DNA from: an uncultured Flavobacteriales bacterium
GTDB lineage: Bacteria; Bacteroidota; Bacteroidia; Flavobacteriales; Flavobacteriaceae
Assembly (NCBI GenBank): GCA_913009535.1
Contig: CAJVXR010000024.1
Span: forward strand, 1-19,059
DNA: 19,059 nucleotides
Direction: 5' to 3'
Shown: positions 1 through 7,166 of the stretch, piece by piece
How the letters are laid out: every line of letters begins with the position of its first letter
Numbering within the stretch: the stretch's first letter is position 1
The notes under the pieces: generated by a model
Seen by the model: the letters and a program-made list of their open reading frames with translations, nothing else
The model's database searches: none
Told to the model about the DNA's origin: nothing
Program-made: the position numbers and the translations under genes

Positions 1-2
1 AT

Positions 3-1736
3 GCATTAAACCCGCAGACTTTATTTGTTAGAGTTACCGATCCATCGACCACATGCTATTCTTTTGTTACCCTTACTATAAGAGTACTTCCTAATCCTAC
101 ACCAAGTATTGATCCACCCAAAATAGAGCTATGTGATTATAATAACCCAGGAGATGGGCTTGAGGTATTTGATATTACGGTAAACGAAGCTTATATCATT
201 AACGGAGAAGAAGGTGTAAGTGTTAGTTACCACGAGAAACTAGAAGATGCTGAAAATAGAACTGATGCAATTGTAAATACTACAGCATATACCAACATAA
301 CAGCTGGTCAACAAATTATTTACGTAAGAGTAAGTAACGACGATACAGCATGTTATACGATTGTAACCTTTTATCTAGTGGTTAATCCACTGCCAGATGT
401 ATCTGCTGCAAATGAGTATATAGCATGTGAGATCGACACTGATGGATTCTATGACTTTGATTTAGATACGGTAAGCGCATCGATATTAGGAACACAAGAT
501 CCGTTGAACTTTACAGTTAATTATTACCAGACTCTAGAGGATGCAGAAAATGCAGAAGGAGCTTTAATTAGTCTTTATACCAACGATACTAATCCACAAG
601 AGTTGTTTGTAAATATTATCAATAATGCTACAGGATGCTTTATTACAGCACAAAGTATTGTATTAGAAGTACAAGAGGCTGCACAGGCGAATAGTGACTT
701 AAATCGTATTAACTATATACTATGTGATAACCTTGGCGATAATGATGGCTTGGCTACATTTACTTTAAGTTCTCAAGACGAAGAACTATTAGATGGACAA
801 GATCCTGTAAACTTTACTGTCAGTTATTATCTCACCCTGGAAGATGCGGAAGCTGGTACAACCCCACTAGCAAACTCTTATGTAAACACAAGTAGTCCTC
901 AGATTATTTATGCTAGAGTAGATAACGATACTACTGCAGATGCGCAGTGTTATGCAATTGCAGACTTAACATTAATAGTAAACTTACTTCCAGAATTTAC
1001 CCTTGAAGATATTTATCTAGGATGTGTTAATGTAAATGGATCTGAACTCTTAGATATAGTGGTAATGGATATAGGATTAGACCCTGCCTTTTATAGCTTT
1101 GAATGGTTCGATCCAACAGGAACTTTAGTTGGTACAGAGGTAACCTATACTCCTTTAGTTGGTGGAACATTTACGGCCATTGCTACTAACCTAGATACTG
1201 GATGTGAAAACTCTGTTACTACTTTAGTAGATCCTAGTTCACCACCTGAAGTAAGCGCTGTAGTTACTACAGAGTTCTTTGCCGATATGCATACAATACA
1301 AGCCTTTGCAACAGGGGAAGGCATCTATGAGTTTAGCTTAGACGATGGGCCATGGCAAGATAACGGACTCTTTGAGGACGTAACTCCTGGATTCCACACC
1401 GTTACCGCTAGAGACGTAAATGGTTGTGGTACAGCTACTACACAGGTACTGGTTATTGATTATCCACACTTCTTTACCCCCAATGGAGATGGGTACAACG
1501 ACACATGGAATGTAGAAGGAATAGAAACTAGACCACTATCCAAGATATATATCTATGATAGGTACGGGAAAATGATAAAACAACTTACACCAGGTGGTGA
1601 AGGTTGGGATGGAAGATTAAACGGAAGAAACTTGCCTGCTACCGATTACTGGTTTACTGTTAGACTCGATGTTGTCTTCGGAGATGATGAATCCCTAATT
1701 AAAGAATTTACAGGTCACTTTAGTCTCAAAAGATAA
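3..1736 (+). CDS. T9SS type B sorting domain-containing repeat protein, 5' end cut by window
   Basis: The reading frame is open from base 3 with no stop, giving 577 visible residues. The real start lies outside the window, so the GTG at 378 is not the start. About three repeats of roughly 100 residues are seen (an early Cys, then YxxxLEDAE, then I-Y-V-R-V and a second Cys). They are followed by an Ig/PKD-like stretch (about nt 1010-1450). The last 90 residues (nt 1461-1733) form the gliding-motility-associated C-terminal domain, with FFTPNGDGYNDTW, IYDRYGKMI, GWDGRLNGRNLPATDYWF and a final FTGHFSLKR. In known T9SS type B substrates this domain directs export across the outer membrane and surface attachment or release. 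The ligand or adhesion role of the repeats is inference. G+C is about 40% in sampled lines against 20-35% in the following genes. It converges on the dipeptidase gene with four bases between them. Confidence 0.93.
   Translation, partial: ALNPQTLFVRVTDPSTTCYSFVTLTIRVLPNPTPSIDPPKIELCDYNNPGDGLEVFDITVNEAYIINGEEGVSVSYHEKLEDAENRTDAIVNTTAYTNITAGQQIIYVRVSNDDTACYTIVTFYLVVNPLPDVSAANEYIACEIDTDGFYDFDLDTVSASILGTQDPLNFTVNYYQTLEDAENAEGALISLYTNDTNPQELFVNIINNATGCFITAQSIVLEVQEAAQANSDLNRINYILCDNLGDNDGLATFTLSSQDEELLDGQDPVNFTVSYYLTLEDAEAGTTPLANSYVNTSSPQIIYARVDNDTTADAQCYAIADLTLIVNLLPEFTLEDIYLGCVNVNGSELLDIVVMDIGLDPAFYSFEWFDPTGTLVGTEVTYTPLVGGTFTAIATNLDTGCENSVTTLVDPSSPPEVSAVVTTEFFADMHTIQAFATGEGIYEFSLDDGPWQDNGLFEDVTPGFHTVTARDVNGCGTATTQVLVIDYPHFFTPNGDGYNDTWNVEGIETRPLSKIYIYDRYGKMIKQLTPGGEGWDGRLNGRNLPATDYWFTVRLDVVFGDDESLIKEFTGHFSLKR
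120..992 (+). repeat. Three tandem ~100-residue repeats within the T9SS protein
   Basis: Unit 1 is about 120-395, unit 2 about 414-674 and unit 3 about 711-992. The LEDAE motif recurs at 240, 534 and 837, a period of 294-303 bases. Each unit opens with a Cys in a short acidic context (ELCD, IACE, ILCD) and ends with an (I/L)(Y/F)(V/A)(R/N) strand and a second Cys. Units 1 and 3 are followed by VNPLP or VNLLP. The tail of an earlier unit is visible at bases 3-119, so the array extends beyond the window. The pattern suggests beta-sandwich domains with one disulfide each; the fold is inferred. Confidence 0.75.
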
Positions 1737-1740
1737 ATAA

Positions 1741-2403
1741 CTAAGGAGTGGAAATGAAATCAAAATAAGTGTCTGGAAAAGGCTCGACAATAAAGGTATA
1801 ATGCCACCACTCTTTAGAATAGGAAGAAAATCCATTTTTTGTCATTATATCTAAAAGTAGTTTTCGGTTTTTTTTCTGATTAATAGAAATATTTTCATAC
1901 CCGTGAGAAGATTCTAGTCCAAAAAAATCATAAGAACTGCCCATATCTAGTTCTTTACCAGAAGAAATATTAACTAAAGTGATATCTAAAGTGCTACCTC
2001 TAGAATGAGAAGACTTATTCGCTATGTATCCTTGCTTAAATAAAACAGATTTAGAGATATTGGGATAATAAGAATGTTTATTAATAGTATCAGAGTTATC
2101 AGTAGACCAAGTTAAAAAATGATTAACAGATCTTTGAGGTCTGTAAGCATCATATATTTTTAATGAATATCCAAGCTTATTAAAAATCTTTTGAATAGTA
2201 ATTAAAGAATGAATAGCATCCATAGTTAATAAACATTTTGAAGATTCATAACCATTAATAATTGAGCCAACAAAATTATCATTAGATGCATATTTTAAAT
2301 CAATAATAATATTGGGTATATATTCTTTAACATCGGCAAAACTATTATTAGACTGGCTAAAAGAAATAGCAGTAAAAAAAAGAAATAATTTTAAAAACCT
2401 CAT
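1741..2403 (-). CDS. Secreted D-alanyl-D-alanine dipeptidase (peptidase M15D, VanX/DdpX family)
   Basis: This is a 220-residue zinc peptidase with a signal peptide (residues 1-18, a hydrophobic run ending SFS before Q), so it should act in the periplasm. Family hallmarks are IDLKYASNDNFVG (34-46), YDAYRPQ (84-90), SSHSRGSTLD (131-140) and EWWHY (198-202). By alignment with VanX the zinc ligands are H133, D140 and H201, the catalytic base is E198 and the substrate-binding Arg is R88; all are present. VanX-family enzymes hydrolyse D-Ala-D-Ala dipeptide. In a Gram-negative without vancomycin-resistance genes nearby, the likely role is recycling or using peptidoglycan-derived D-Ala-D-Ala. It is transcribed divergently from the DUF5916 gene and ends four bases from the T9SS gene. 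No vanH or vanA homologue is present, so a resistance role is not supported. Confidence 0.9.
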   Translation of the reverse strand: MRFLKLFLFFTAISFSQSNNSFADVKEYIPNIIIDLKYASNDNFVGSIINGYESSKCLLTMDAIHSLITIQKIFNKLGYSLKIYDAYRPQRSVNHFLTWSTDNSDTINKHSYYPNISKSVLFKQGYIANKSSHSRGSTLDITLVNISSGKELDMGSSYDFFGLESSHGYENISINQKKNRKLLLDIMTKNGFSSYSKEWWHYTFIVEPFPDTYFDFISTP

Positions 2404-2420
2404 AAGATATTATCCTAATA

Positions 2421-2428
2421 CAAATGTA
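2421..2428 (-). promoter_or_regulatory. Candidate -7 box for the dipeptidase gene
   Basis: The minus strand reads TACATTTG, an exact match to the Bacteroidota -7 consensus TAnnTTTG, 17 bases before the ATG. No TTG lies at the usual 17-23 base spacing; the nearest upstream TTG (2459-2461) is 30 bases away. The call therefore rests on one box and position. The 75-base gap 2404-2478 must also hold the divergent promoter for the DUF5916 gene, for which only a weaker TACTTTTA at 2451-2458 is seen. Confidence 0.38.
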
Positions 2429-2478
2429 TATAAATATTAATATAATTTTTTACTTTTACAATAATCAAAAACAGAGCA

Positions 2479-4689
2479 ATGAATAAGATTCAACTACTAT
2501 TATTTTTAGTATTTAATTTAACTTTTTCTCAAGATCAGAAAAAAGAAATTTATGTTAAATATATAAATTCAGAAATTTCTATAGACGGAGAATTAGATGA
2601 AAATGATTGGAATAGTGCTAAAACTGCATCAAATTTTTATGAGCATTTTCCAAATAATGGATCAGCTGCTATATATAAATCTGAAATAAAAGTAATGAAT
2701 GATGATCAATTCCTTTATGTAGGGATAAGGGTAAATGCAAAAACATCAGATCTAAAAGTAAGTTCTTTAAAAAGAGATTTTTCCGCTCCAAACTCTGATA
2801 ATATAACTATGATATTTGATACTTTTAACGATGCTACTAATGCATTTGTTTTTGGAAGTAATCATATTGGTGTACAAAGAGAGATGTTATTATTTAATGG
2901 GGGTAATGAACTTGAAGACTGGGATATGACTTGGGATAAAAAATGGTTGTGTGAGTCAATTCAATATGAGAATTATTATACTACGGAGTGGAAAATACCA
3001 CTTTCTGCATTCAAATATAGAGAAGGAGAAACTAAATGGAGGGTAGGAAGCTATCAAAGAGATACTAAAAATAATGCATGGAATTCTTGGCATAAAGTAC
3101 CCAAAAATCAAGAGTTTTTTAATTTAGCATTTATGGGTGATATGATTTTTGAAAAGCCATTAGGTAAATCTAAATCTAAGAAATCCATAATTCCTTATGT
3201 AAATAATTTAGGTTATAAAGATTATGAAAATTCTAATAGTGGAGAAAGCATCAAATTTGGTGGAGATGTAAAGCTAACTATTGATAACTCTCTTACCCTA
3301 GACTTAACTTTAAATCCAGACTTTTCACAAGTCGAAGTAGATCAGCAGGTGACTAATCTTACGAGATATGAAGTTACATTACCTGAGAAAAGACAGTTCT
3401 TTATTGAGAATAGTGATTTATTTTCAAATTTCGGAAACTCAAAAGACGCTAATCCATTCTTTTCAAGAAGAATAGGTATAGCAAAAGATATTAATGGTAA
3501 TAGTATCGAAAATAAGATTGATTATGGAATGAGGCTTAGTGGTAAGTTAAATAACAACTTTAGAATTGGTCTACTATCTATGCAAACTCAAGAAGATGTT
3601 GAAAATGAAATTGCTGCAACAAACAATTCAATAATTGCTCTTCAGCATAAGGTGTTTAATAGATCTAATATTAGTTTTATATTTATTAATAAACAAGCAA
3701 CAAAGAACTATGATTTTTCTGATTTAGGAAAAGATTACAACAGACTTATAGGACTGGACTATAATTTAGCTTCTAAAGATAATCAGTGGAATGGCAAATA
3801 TTATATACATAAATCTTTTACAGAAGAGTATAAAGACAAAGATCTATCGGTAGGTGTAAATACAACTTATAATACTAAAAATATTAGTTTTAGATTAAGT
3901 GGTTTATATGTAGGAGATAATTTTAATTCAGAATTGGGATATATCAAGAGAACAGGGGTTATAAAAGTTAATCCAAACTTTAAGTATAAATTCTGGCCAA
4001 AGGATAAAAAAATACAAACACACAGCTTAGAAGTAACTCCAGTATTTATTTGGAGACCTGAGCTTAATAATGAACTTTCAGATCGTTTTCTAATTGCTAG
4101 ATGGGGAGCAAATCAGAATAATAGTTCTACAATGGGAGCTGTAGTTAAAAACAGATTTACCCATCTTTATAGAGATTTTGATCCTACAAGAACTAATGGA
4201 GTACCCTTACCAATAGGTAGTGAATATAACTTTACAAATTTCGAAGCTTATTATAGTTCACCATACTCAGAAGATTTTTCTTACTCTGTAACGCCGTCGT
4301 TTGGTGAATTTTTTAATGGAAAAATAAAGTCCATTGATCTTCGTTTATCCTATAGAATACAACCAAGGTTTAATAGTTCAATACAGGTAAGCTATGATAA
4401 AATTAATCTACCAAACCCTTATCCTAATGCTAATATTTTATTAATAGCACCAAGAATAGATTATACCTTTACAAAAAACTTATATTGGGCCGCTTTAGTT
4501 CAGTACAGTAGTCAAAGGGATAACCTAAGTCTGAATACAAGATTACAATGGAGGTTTGCGCCATTATCTGATTTATTCTTAGTATACAGTGATAACTACT
4601 ATACTGAAGATAGATATGATAGTTTGTTCATCCCAAGAATAAAAAGTAGATCAATTAATTTAAAACTTACATACTGGTTAGATATATAA
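2479..4689 (+). CDS. CBM9-like/DUF5916 outer-membrane beta-barrel protein
   Basis: This is a 736-residue protein with a signal peptide (residues 1-18, cleavage probably before QDQ). Residues about 25-225 resemble the carbohydrate-binding family 9 module: IDGELDENDWNSA (35-47), FLYVGIRV (78-85), and a WKIPLSAF segment (171-178). From about 235 the protein matches the DUF5916 family, including LNPDFSQVEVDQQ (278-290), a LPEKRQFFIEN segment (301-311) and FFSRRIG (327-333). The remainder alternates polar and aromatic residues and ends in a short strand (LKLTYWLDI), as in outer-membrane barrels. The family is common in Bacteroidota, with no firm function; glycan or polymer binding at the surface is an inference from the CBM9 module. 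The stop is followed after two bases by the DUF4369 lipoprotein, so the two are almost certainly co-transcribed. Confidence 0.87.
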   Translation: MNKIQLLLFLVFNLTFSQDQKKEIYVKYINSEISIDGELDENDWNSAKTASNFYEHFPNNGSAAIYKSEIKVMNDDQFLYVGIRVNAKTSDLKVSSLKRDFSAPNSDNITMIFDTFNDATNAFVFGSNHIGVQREMLLFNGGNELEDWDMTWDKKWLCESIQYENYYTTEWKIPLSAFKYREGETKWRVGSYQRDTKNNAWNSWHKVPKNQEFFNLAFMGDMIFEKPLGKSKSKKSIIPYVNNLGYKDYENSNSGESIKFGGDVKLTIDNSLTLDLTLNPDFSQVEVDQQVTNLTRYEVTLPEKRQFFIENSDLFSNFGNSKDANPFFSRRIGIAKDINGNSIENKIDYGMRLSGKLNNNFRIGLLSMQTQEDVENEIAATNNSIIALQHKVFNRSNISFIFINKQATKNYDFSDLGKDYNRLIGLDYNLASKDNQWNGKYYIHKSFTEEYKDKDLSVGVNTTYNTKNISFRLSGLYVGDNFNSELGYIKRTGVIKVNPNFKYKFWPKDKKIQTHSLEVTPVFIWRPELNNELSDRFLIARWGANQNNSSTMGAVVKNRFTHLYRDFDPTRTNGVPLPIGSEYNFTNFEAYYSSPYSEDFSYSVTPSFGEFFNGKIKSIDLRLSYRIQPRFNSSIQVSYDKINLPNPYPNANILLIAPRIDYTFTKNLYWAALVQYSSQRDNLSLNTRLQWRFAPLSDLFLVYSDNYYTEDRYDSLFIPRIKSRSINLKLTYWLDI

Positions 4690-4691
4690 TT

Positions 4692-5369
4692 ATGAAAAGA
4701 TATTTATTATTACTTATTATTATAAGCTCATGTTCTTCATCAGATAATTTTCATTTAAATGGTAATATCAAAGGACTACAAAAAGGAACCATTATACTTA
4801 CTAAATCAATGGAAGGTTCAGAAATAGTACTGGACTCAGTAAGTTTAAATGGTTCTTCAGAATTTATTTTAAGCTGTCTGTTAGAAGAACCTGAGGTACT
4901 AAAAATAAAATTAGTCAATGCAGGTGTGAATAATGATGAAATTGAGTTTTTTGCAAACAAGGGTGTTACAGAATTTAAAACAAGTCTGAGAAGATTTGGG
5001 TATGATTCTAAGATTTCTGGATCTACACAGCAAAAAAAACTAGAGAAATTTAATCAAATGATGACTAAGTATAATGAGGAAAACTTGAGCTTGATTAAAA
5101 ATCGGATAGAATATTACAGTAAAGAAAAAGAGTTAGATATTATTAATAATAAACTAGCTAATCTTAAAAAAAGAGAAATGTTTTTTATAATAAATTATTC
5201 TCTAAATAATAGTAACAGTGAAATATCCCCGTTTATTGCAACCAAATTTTTATATGATGCAAATAAAAAATACTTGGATACAATATACAAGTCACTAAGT
5301 CAGAAAGTAAAGGAATCTAAATACGGATTGTTATTAAAAGAAAGAATGAGTATGGAAGGAGTAAATTAA
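4692..5369 (+). CDS. DUF4369 domain-containing lipoprotein without a thioredoxin domain
   Basis: This 225-residue protein starts with a short lipoprotein signal (KRYLLLLIIISSC), so Cys14 would be lipidated and the protein anchored to a membrane. Residues about 20-115 resemble DUF4369: F-H-L-N-G-N-I-K-G followed by GTIILTKSMEG, VLDSVSLNGSSEF and a GSTQQKKLEKFNQMM segment. In many Bacteroidota proteins DUF4369 is followed by a TlpA/AhpC-type thioredoxin domain. Here the rest is a Lys/Glu-rich, probably helical region with no CxxC motif, so a redox role is not supported. It begins two bases after the DUF5916 stop, which suggests translational coupling and a shared envelope role. Its stop overlaps the stop of the convergent 88-residue gene at TTAA. 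A flavobacterial lipoprotein with a divergent C terminus is the safest description. Confidence 0.78.
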   Translation: MKRYLLLLIIISSCSSSDNFHLNGNIKGLQKGTIILTKSMEGSEIVLDSVSLNGSSEFILSCLLEEPEVLKIKLVNAGVNNDEIEFFANKGVTEFKTSLRRFGYDSKISGSTQQKKLEKFNQMMTKYNEENLSLIKNRIEYYSKEKELDIINNKLANLKKREMFFIINYSLNNSNSEISPFIATKFLYDANKKYLDTIYKSLSQKVKESKYGLLLKERMSMEGVN

Positions 5370-5632
5370 AGTTTATTAATTTTTTCAATTAATAATCTAC
5401 CATTCTCTTCTAACTTAGTACCGATACTTCTAAAGTGTTTCTTTTTATTTGAAACATCTTTTTTATTTACTTCAAGTATTAAATCATCAAAAACTTTAAT
5501 TGCTTCATCAATGATTTTTTCACTTTTTTTGGTATCCTTATCTAAGTTTAGATATTCCCAGCTGTATACAGCTTCAATAATATCTCCTAGAACGTAATTA
5601 ATATCTTTTTTTAAATTTCTAATATTTGCCAT
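5366..5632 (-). CDS. Small conserved-looking hypothetical protein (88 residues)
   Basis: I do not assign a function. The protein is short and highly charged (Lys, Asp, Glu), has no signal peptide or membrane segment, and reads as mostly alpha-helical with heptad-like hydrophobic spacing (IIDEAIKVFDDLILEV). A motif GDIIEAVYSWEYLN lies near residues 16-29. I have an impression of similar small proteins in Flavobacteriaceae, but could not check it. It is co-directional with the idi-queD-cupin unit, 74 bases downstream, but an exact TAnnTTTG box in that gap suggests independent transcription. Its stop overlaps the convergent lipoprotein stop by four bases. That the frame is maintained with a plausible ATG and promoter box supports a real gene rather than chance. 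Confidence 0.68.
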   Translation of the reverse strand: MANIRNLKKDINYVLGDIIEAVYSWEYLNLDKDTKKSEKIIDEAIKVFDDLILEVNKKDVSNKKKHFRSIGTKLEENGRLLIEKINKL

Positions 5633-5654
5633 CGGTGTTTTGTTTTAACGTTTG

Positions 5655-5662
5655 CAAAAATA
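5655..5662 (-). promoter_or_regulatory. Candidate -7 box for the 88-residue gene
   Basis: The minus strand reads TATTTTTG, an exact TAnnTTTG match ending 22 bases before the ATG of the small hypothetical gene. No TTG lies 17-23 bases upstream; the region there reads TTTAG/TTAGTT instead. In such AT-rich DNA a chance match is possible, so confidence is moderate to low. Confidence 0.35.
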
Positions 5663-5685
5663 AGGCTAACAATGTAAATAAACTA

Positions 5686-5708
5686 AAACATAACTATAAA
5701 TTATGTTT
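5686..5708 (-). terminator. Weak AT-rich hairpin at the end of the cupin gene
   Basis: AAACATAA (5686-5693) pairs with TTATGTTT (5701-5708) around a 7-base loop, overlapping the cupin stop codon. On the minus strand the stem is followed by a T-rich but interrupted run. With only one G-C pair it is a poor intrinsic terminator. It is listed because it sits exactly at the end of the three-gene unit and upstream of a possible promoter. Confidence 0.28.
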
Positions 5709-6192
5709 ACCTTCCGTAATCATCCTGAACCCTAACTATATCATCTTCATCAGAGGGGTTATTTGCGTCAGTATGTTGCCATATTTCAGCAATGATACCA
5801 TAATCTTTTAAGCCAATTAACCTATGTCTTTCACCCTGTTTTAAGGTAATTAAACTTCCCTTAGAAAAAACTTCTTGCATGTTTTCATGATCACTATCAG
5901 ACCTTACCACGGCAACTTCTCCTTCAAATACTTTCCATATTTCAGATCTTCTGAAATGGTACTGCCATGAAAGTCTTGAGTTAGGTTTAACGATTAATAT
6001 TTTGGGGCTTAGTTTTAGTCCTGTCATAATTAAATTCATGTCAATGTTTTTAAAAAAACACTCAATAAATTCTTTAGATTGAGACTCCTCTATTACTAGA
6101 AACCCACCCCACGGTCTATTGAAATCTTTTGAAGTTATATTAAAGCCTAATTCTTTGACCTTTGATTCAATATATTTATATTTAGCTTCCAT
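5707..6192 (-). CDS. Mannose-6-phosphate isomerase type II-like cupin protein
   Basis: This 161-residue cytoplasmic protein is a stand-alone version of the C-terminal isomerase domain of ManC/AlgA-type enzymes. Recognisable pieces are RPWGGF (26-31), SRLSWQYHFRRSEIWKVFEG (72-91), GERHRLIG (120-127), IAEIWQ (134-139) and SDEDDIVRVQDDYGR (147-161). The last closely follows the family's EDDIVR-x-D-x-YGR ending. Against the HHHR-x-E signature of ManC-type domains, H79, E84 and H123 are kept while one metal-site His is replaced by Arg81 (QYHFRR). Sugar-phosphate isomerase activity is therefore plausible but not certain. Related flavobacterial proteins are often labelled phosphoheptose isomerase, but the SIS-domain GmhA fold is not seen here. 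The start overlaps the QueD stop by one base (TAATG), indicating coupled translation. Confidence 0.82.
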   Translation of the reverse strand: MEAKYKYIESKVKELGFNITSKDFNRPWGGFLVIEESQSKEFIECFFKNIDMNLIMTGLKLSPKILIVKPNSRLSWQYHFRRSEIWKVFEGEVAVVRSDSDHENMQEVFSKGSLITLKQGERHRLIGLKDYGIIAEIWQHTDANNPSDEDDIVRVQDDYGR

Positions 6193-6602
6193 TAATTCCC
6201 AGTATATGTTACAAAGTTTCTAGGTGTTTCATATAATACAACTTCTAGATCAAAATCATTTTTTAAATGTAACTTAATTATGTTATAGATATAGATTGAA
6301 ATATTTTCAGCAGTTGGTATAATATTTTTAAAATACGGTACATCTAAGTTTAAATTCTTATGATCTAGTTCAGATTCAACATGATCTTTAATAATATTCT
6401 TTAAAACAGATATATCTATAACATAACCTGTCTCAGGATCAATAGATCCAGTGACACTAGCTATTAATTCATAGTTATGGCCATGATAATTTTTATTACT
6501 GCATTTACCAAATACTTCTTTGTTTTTAATATCATCCCATTTGCTATTAAATAGCCTGTGAGCAGAATTAAAATGAGCTTTTCTAGAAACTTTAACTTTC
6601 AT
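6192..6602 (-). CDS. queD: 6-carboxytetrahydropterin synthase / 6-pyruvoyl-tetrahydropterin synthase family (QueD-like)
   Basis: This 136-residue protein has the full T-fold enzyme signature. The zinc ligands are H15 (FNSAHRL), H40 and H42 (YHGHNYEL), and the catalytic Cys is C34 (GKCSNKNYHGH). The Asp-His pair is D80-H81 (ELDHKNLN), PTAENIS spans 97-103, and the pterin-anchoring Glu is E125 (VVLYETPRNF). QueD converts 7,8-dihydroneopterin triphosphate to 6-carboxytetrahydropterin, the second step towards preQ0 and queuosine. Eukaryote-type PTPS makes pyruvoyl-tetrahydropterin instead. The size and Cys spacing fit the bacterial QueD group, but queC, queE and queF are not in this window, so the symbol is tentative. 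It lies two bases after idi and overlaps the cupin gene by one base, so the three appear to be one operon. Confidence 0.87.
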   Translation of the reverse strand: MKVKVSRKAHFNSAHRLFNSKWDDIKNKEVFGKCSNKNYHGHNYELIASVTGSIDPETGYVIDISVLKNIIKDHVESELDHKNLNLDVPYFKNIIPTAENISIYIYNIIKLHLKNDFDLEVVLYETPRNFVTYTGN

Positions 6603-6604
6603 AC

Positions 6605-7123
6605 TTATTGACTTATAAATTTATAATACTTTTTAAAAATTATTTTGAACCATGCTGTATAATTTTCTGGAGATTCATTAATATCATCTTGAACATTATT
6701 CATGCTCATCCATTTCCAAGAATCTACTTCATCAGAATTAATATTAGGAGGTTTATCGTAATAACCAACCAATATATGGTCAAACTCATGTTCAGTTAGT
6801 CCGTTATCAAACTTAGCTTGATATATAAATGATGTTTTTTCAATTAACGTAGTCTCAAACCCCATTTCTTCATTTAATCTTCTTTTACCAGATGTGATAT
6901 TAGATTCTCCATCTCTTTGGTGACTACAACATGTATTTGTCCACAATCCAGGTGAATGATACTTACCTAAGGATCTTTTTTGCAACATTAGCTCACCATG
7001 TTTATTAAAAATAAATACTGAAAAAGCCCGATGTAAAGCACCTTTTTCATGTGCCTCTAACTTGGGCATTAATCCAATTTGATTGTCATTAACATCAACT
7101 AAAATTACTTTATCCTCAAACAT
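6605..7123 (-). CDS. idi: Isopentenyl-diphosphate delta-isomerase, type I
   Basis: This 172-residue Nudix-fold enzyme interconverts isopentenyl and dimethylallyl diphosphate, balancing the two C5 units for quinone, carotenoid and undecaprenyl synthesis. Diagnostic residues by comparison with E. coli Idi are the metal-site H25, H31 and H68, catalytic C66 (TNTCCSHQ), the Nudix-like run RRLNEEMGFE (81-90) and the EHE glutamates E111 and E113. GKYHSPGLWTNTCC (54-66 region) is the strongest match. It starts at the ATG facing the divergent prfC gene and is the first gene of the idi-queD-cupin unit. Length matches the bacterial type I family; it is not the FMN-dependent type II enzyme. Confidence 0.95.
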   Translation of the reverse strand: MFEDKVILVDVNDNQIGLMPKLEAHEKGALHRAFSVFIFNKHGELMLQKRSLGKYHSPGLWTNTCCSHQRDGESNITSGKRRLNEEMGFETTLIEKTSFIYQAKFDNGLTEHEFDHILVGYYDKPPNINSDEVDSWKWMSMNNVQDDINESPENYTAWFKIIFKKYYKFISQ

Positions 7124-7166
7124 GAGTGCTAAAATAATAACAATTATTTAATAAGTGATCCAAATT

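Noticed and set aside
378..1736. The GTG at 378 as the start of the T9SS gene
   Set aside because: The same frame is open upstream to base 3 and encodes a clear earlier repeat unit, so the gene enters from outside the window.
1741..2403. Vancomycin-resistance locus
   Set aside because: Only the dipeptidase is present; there is no VanH-, VanA- or VanRS-like gene, and the protein has a signal peptide.
5626..5811. 61-residue plus-strand frame across the cupin/88-residue gap
   Set aside because: It overlaps the end of the cupin gene, has no promoter-like box or domain, and looks accidental.
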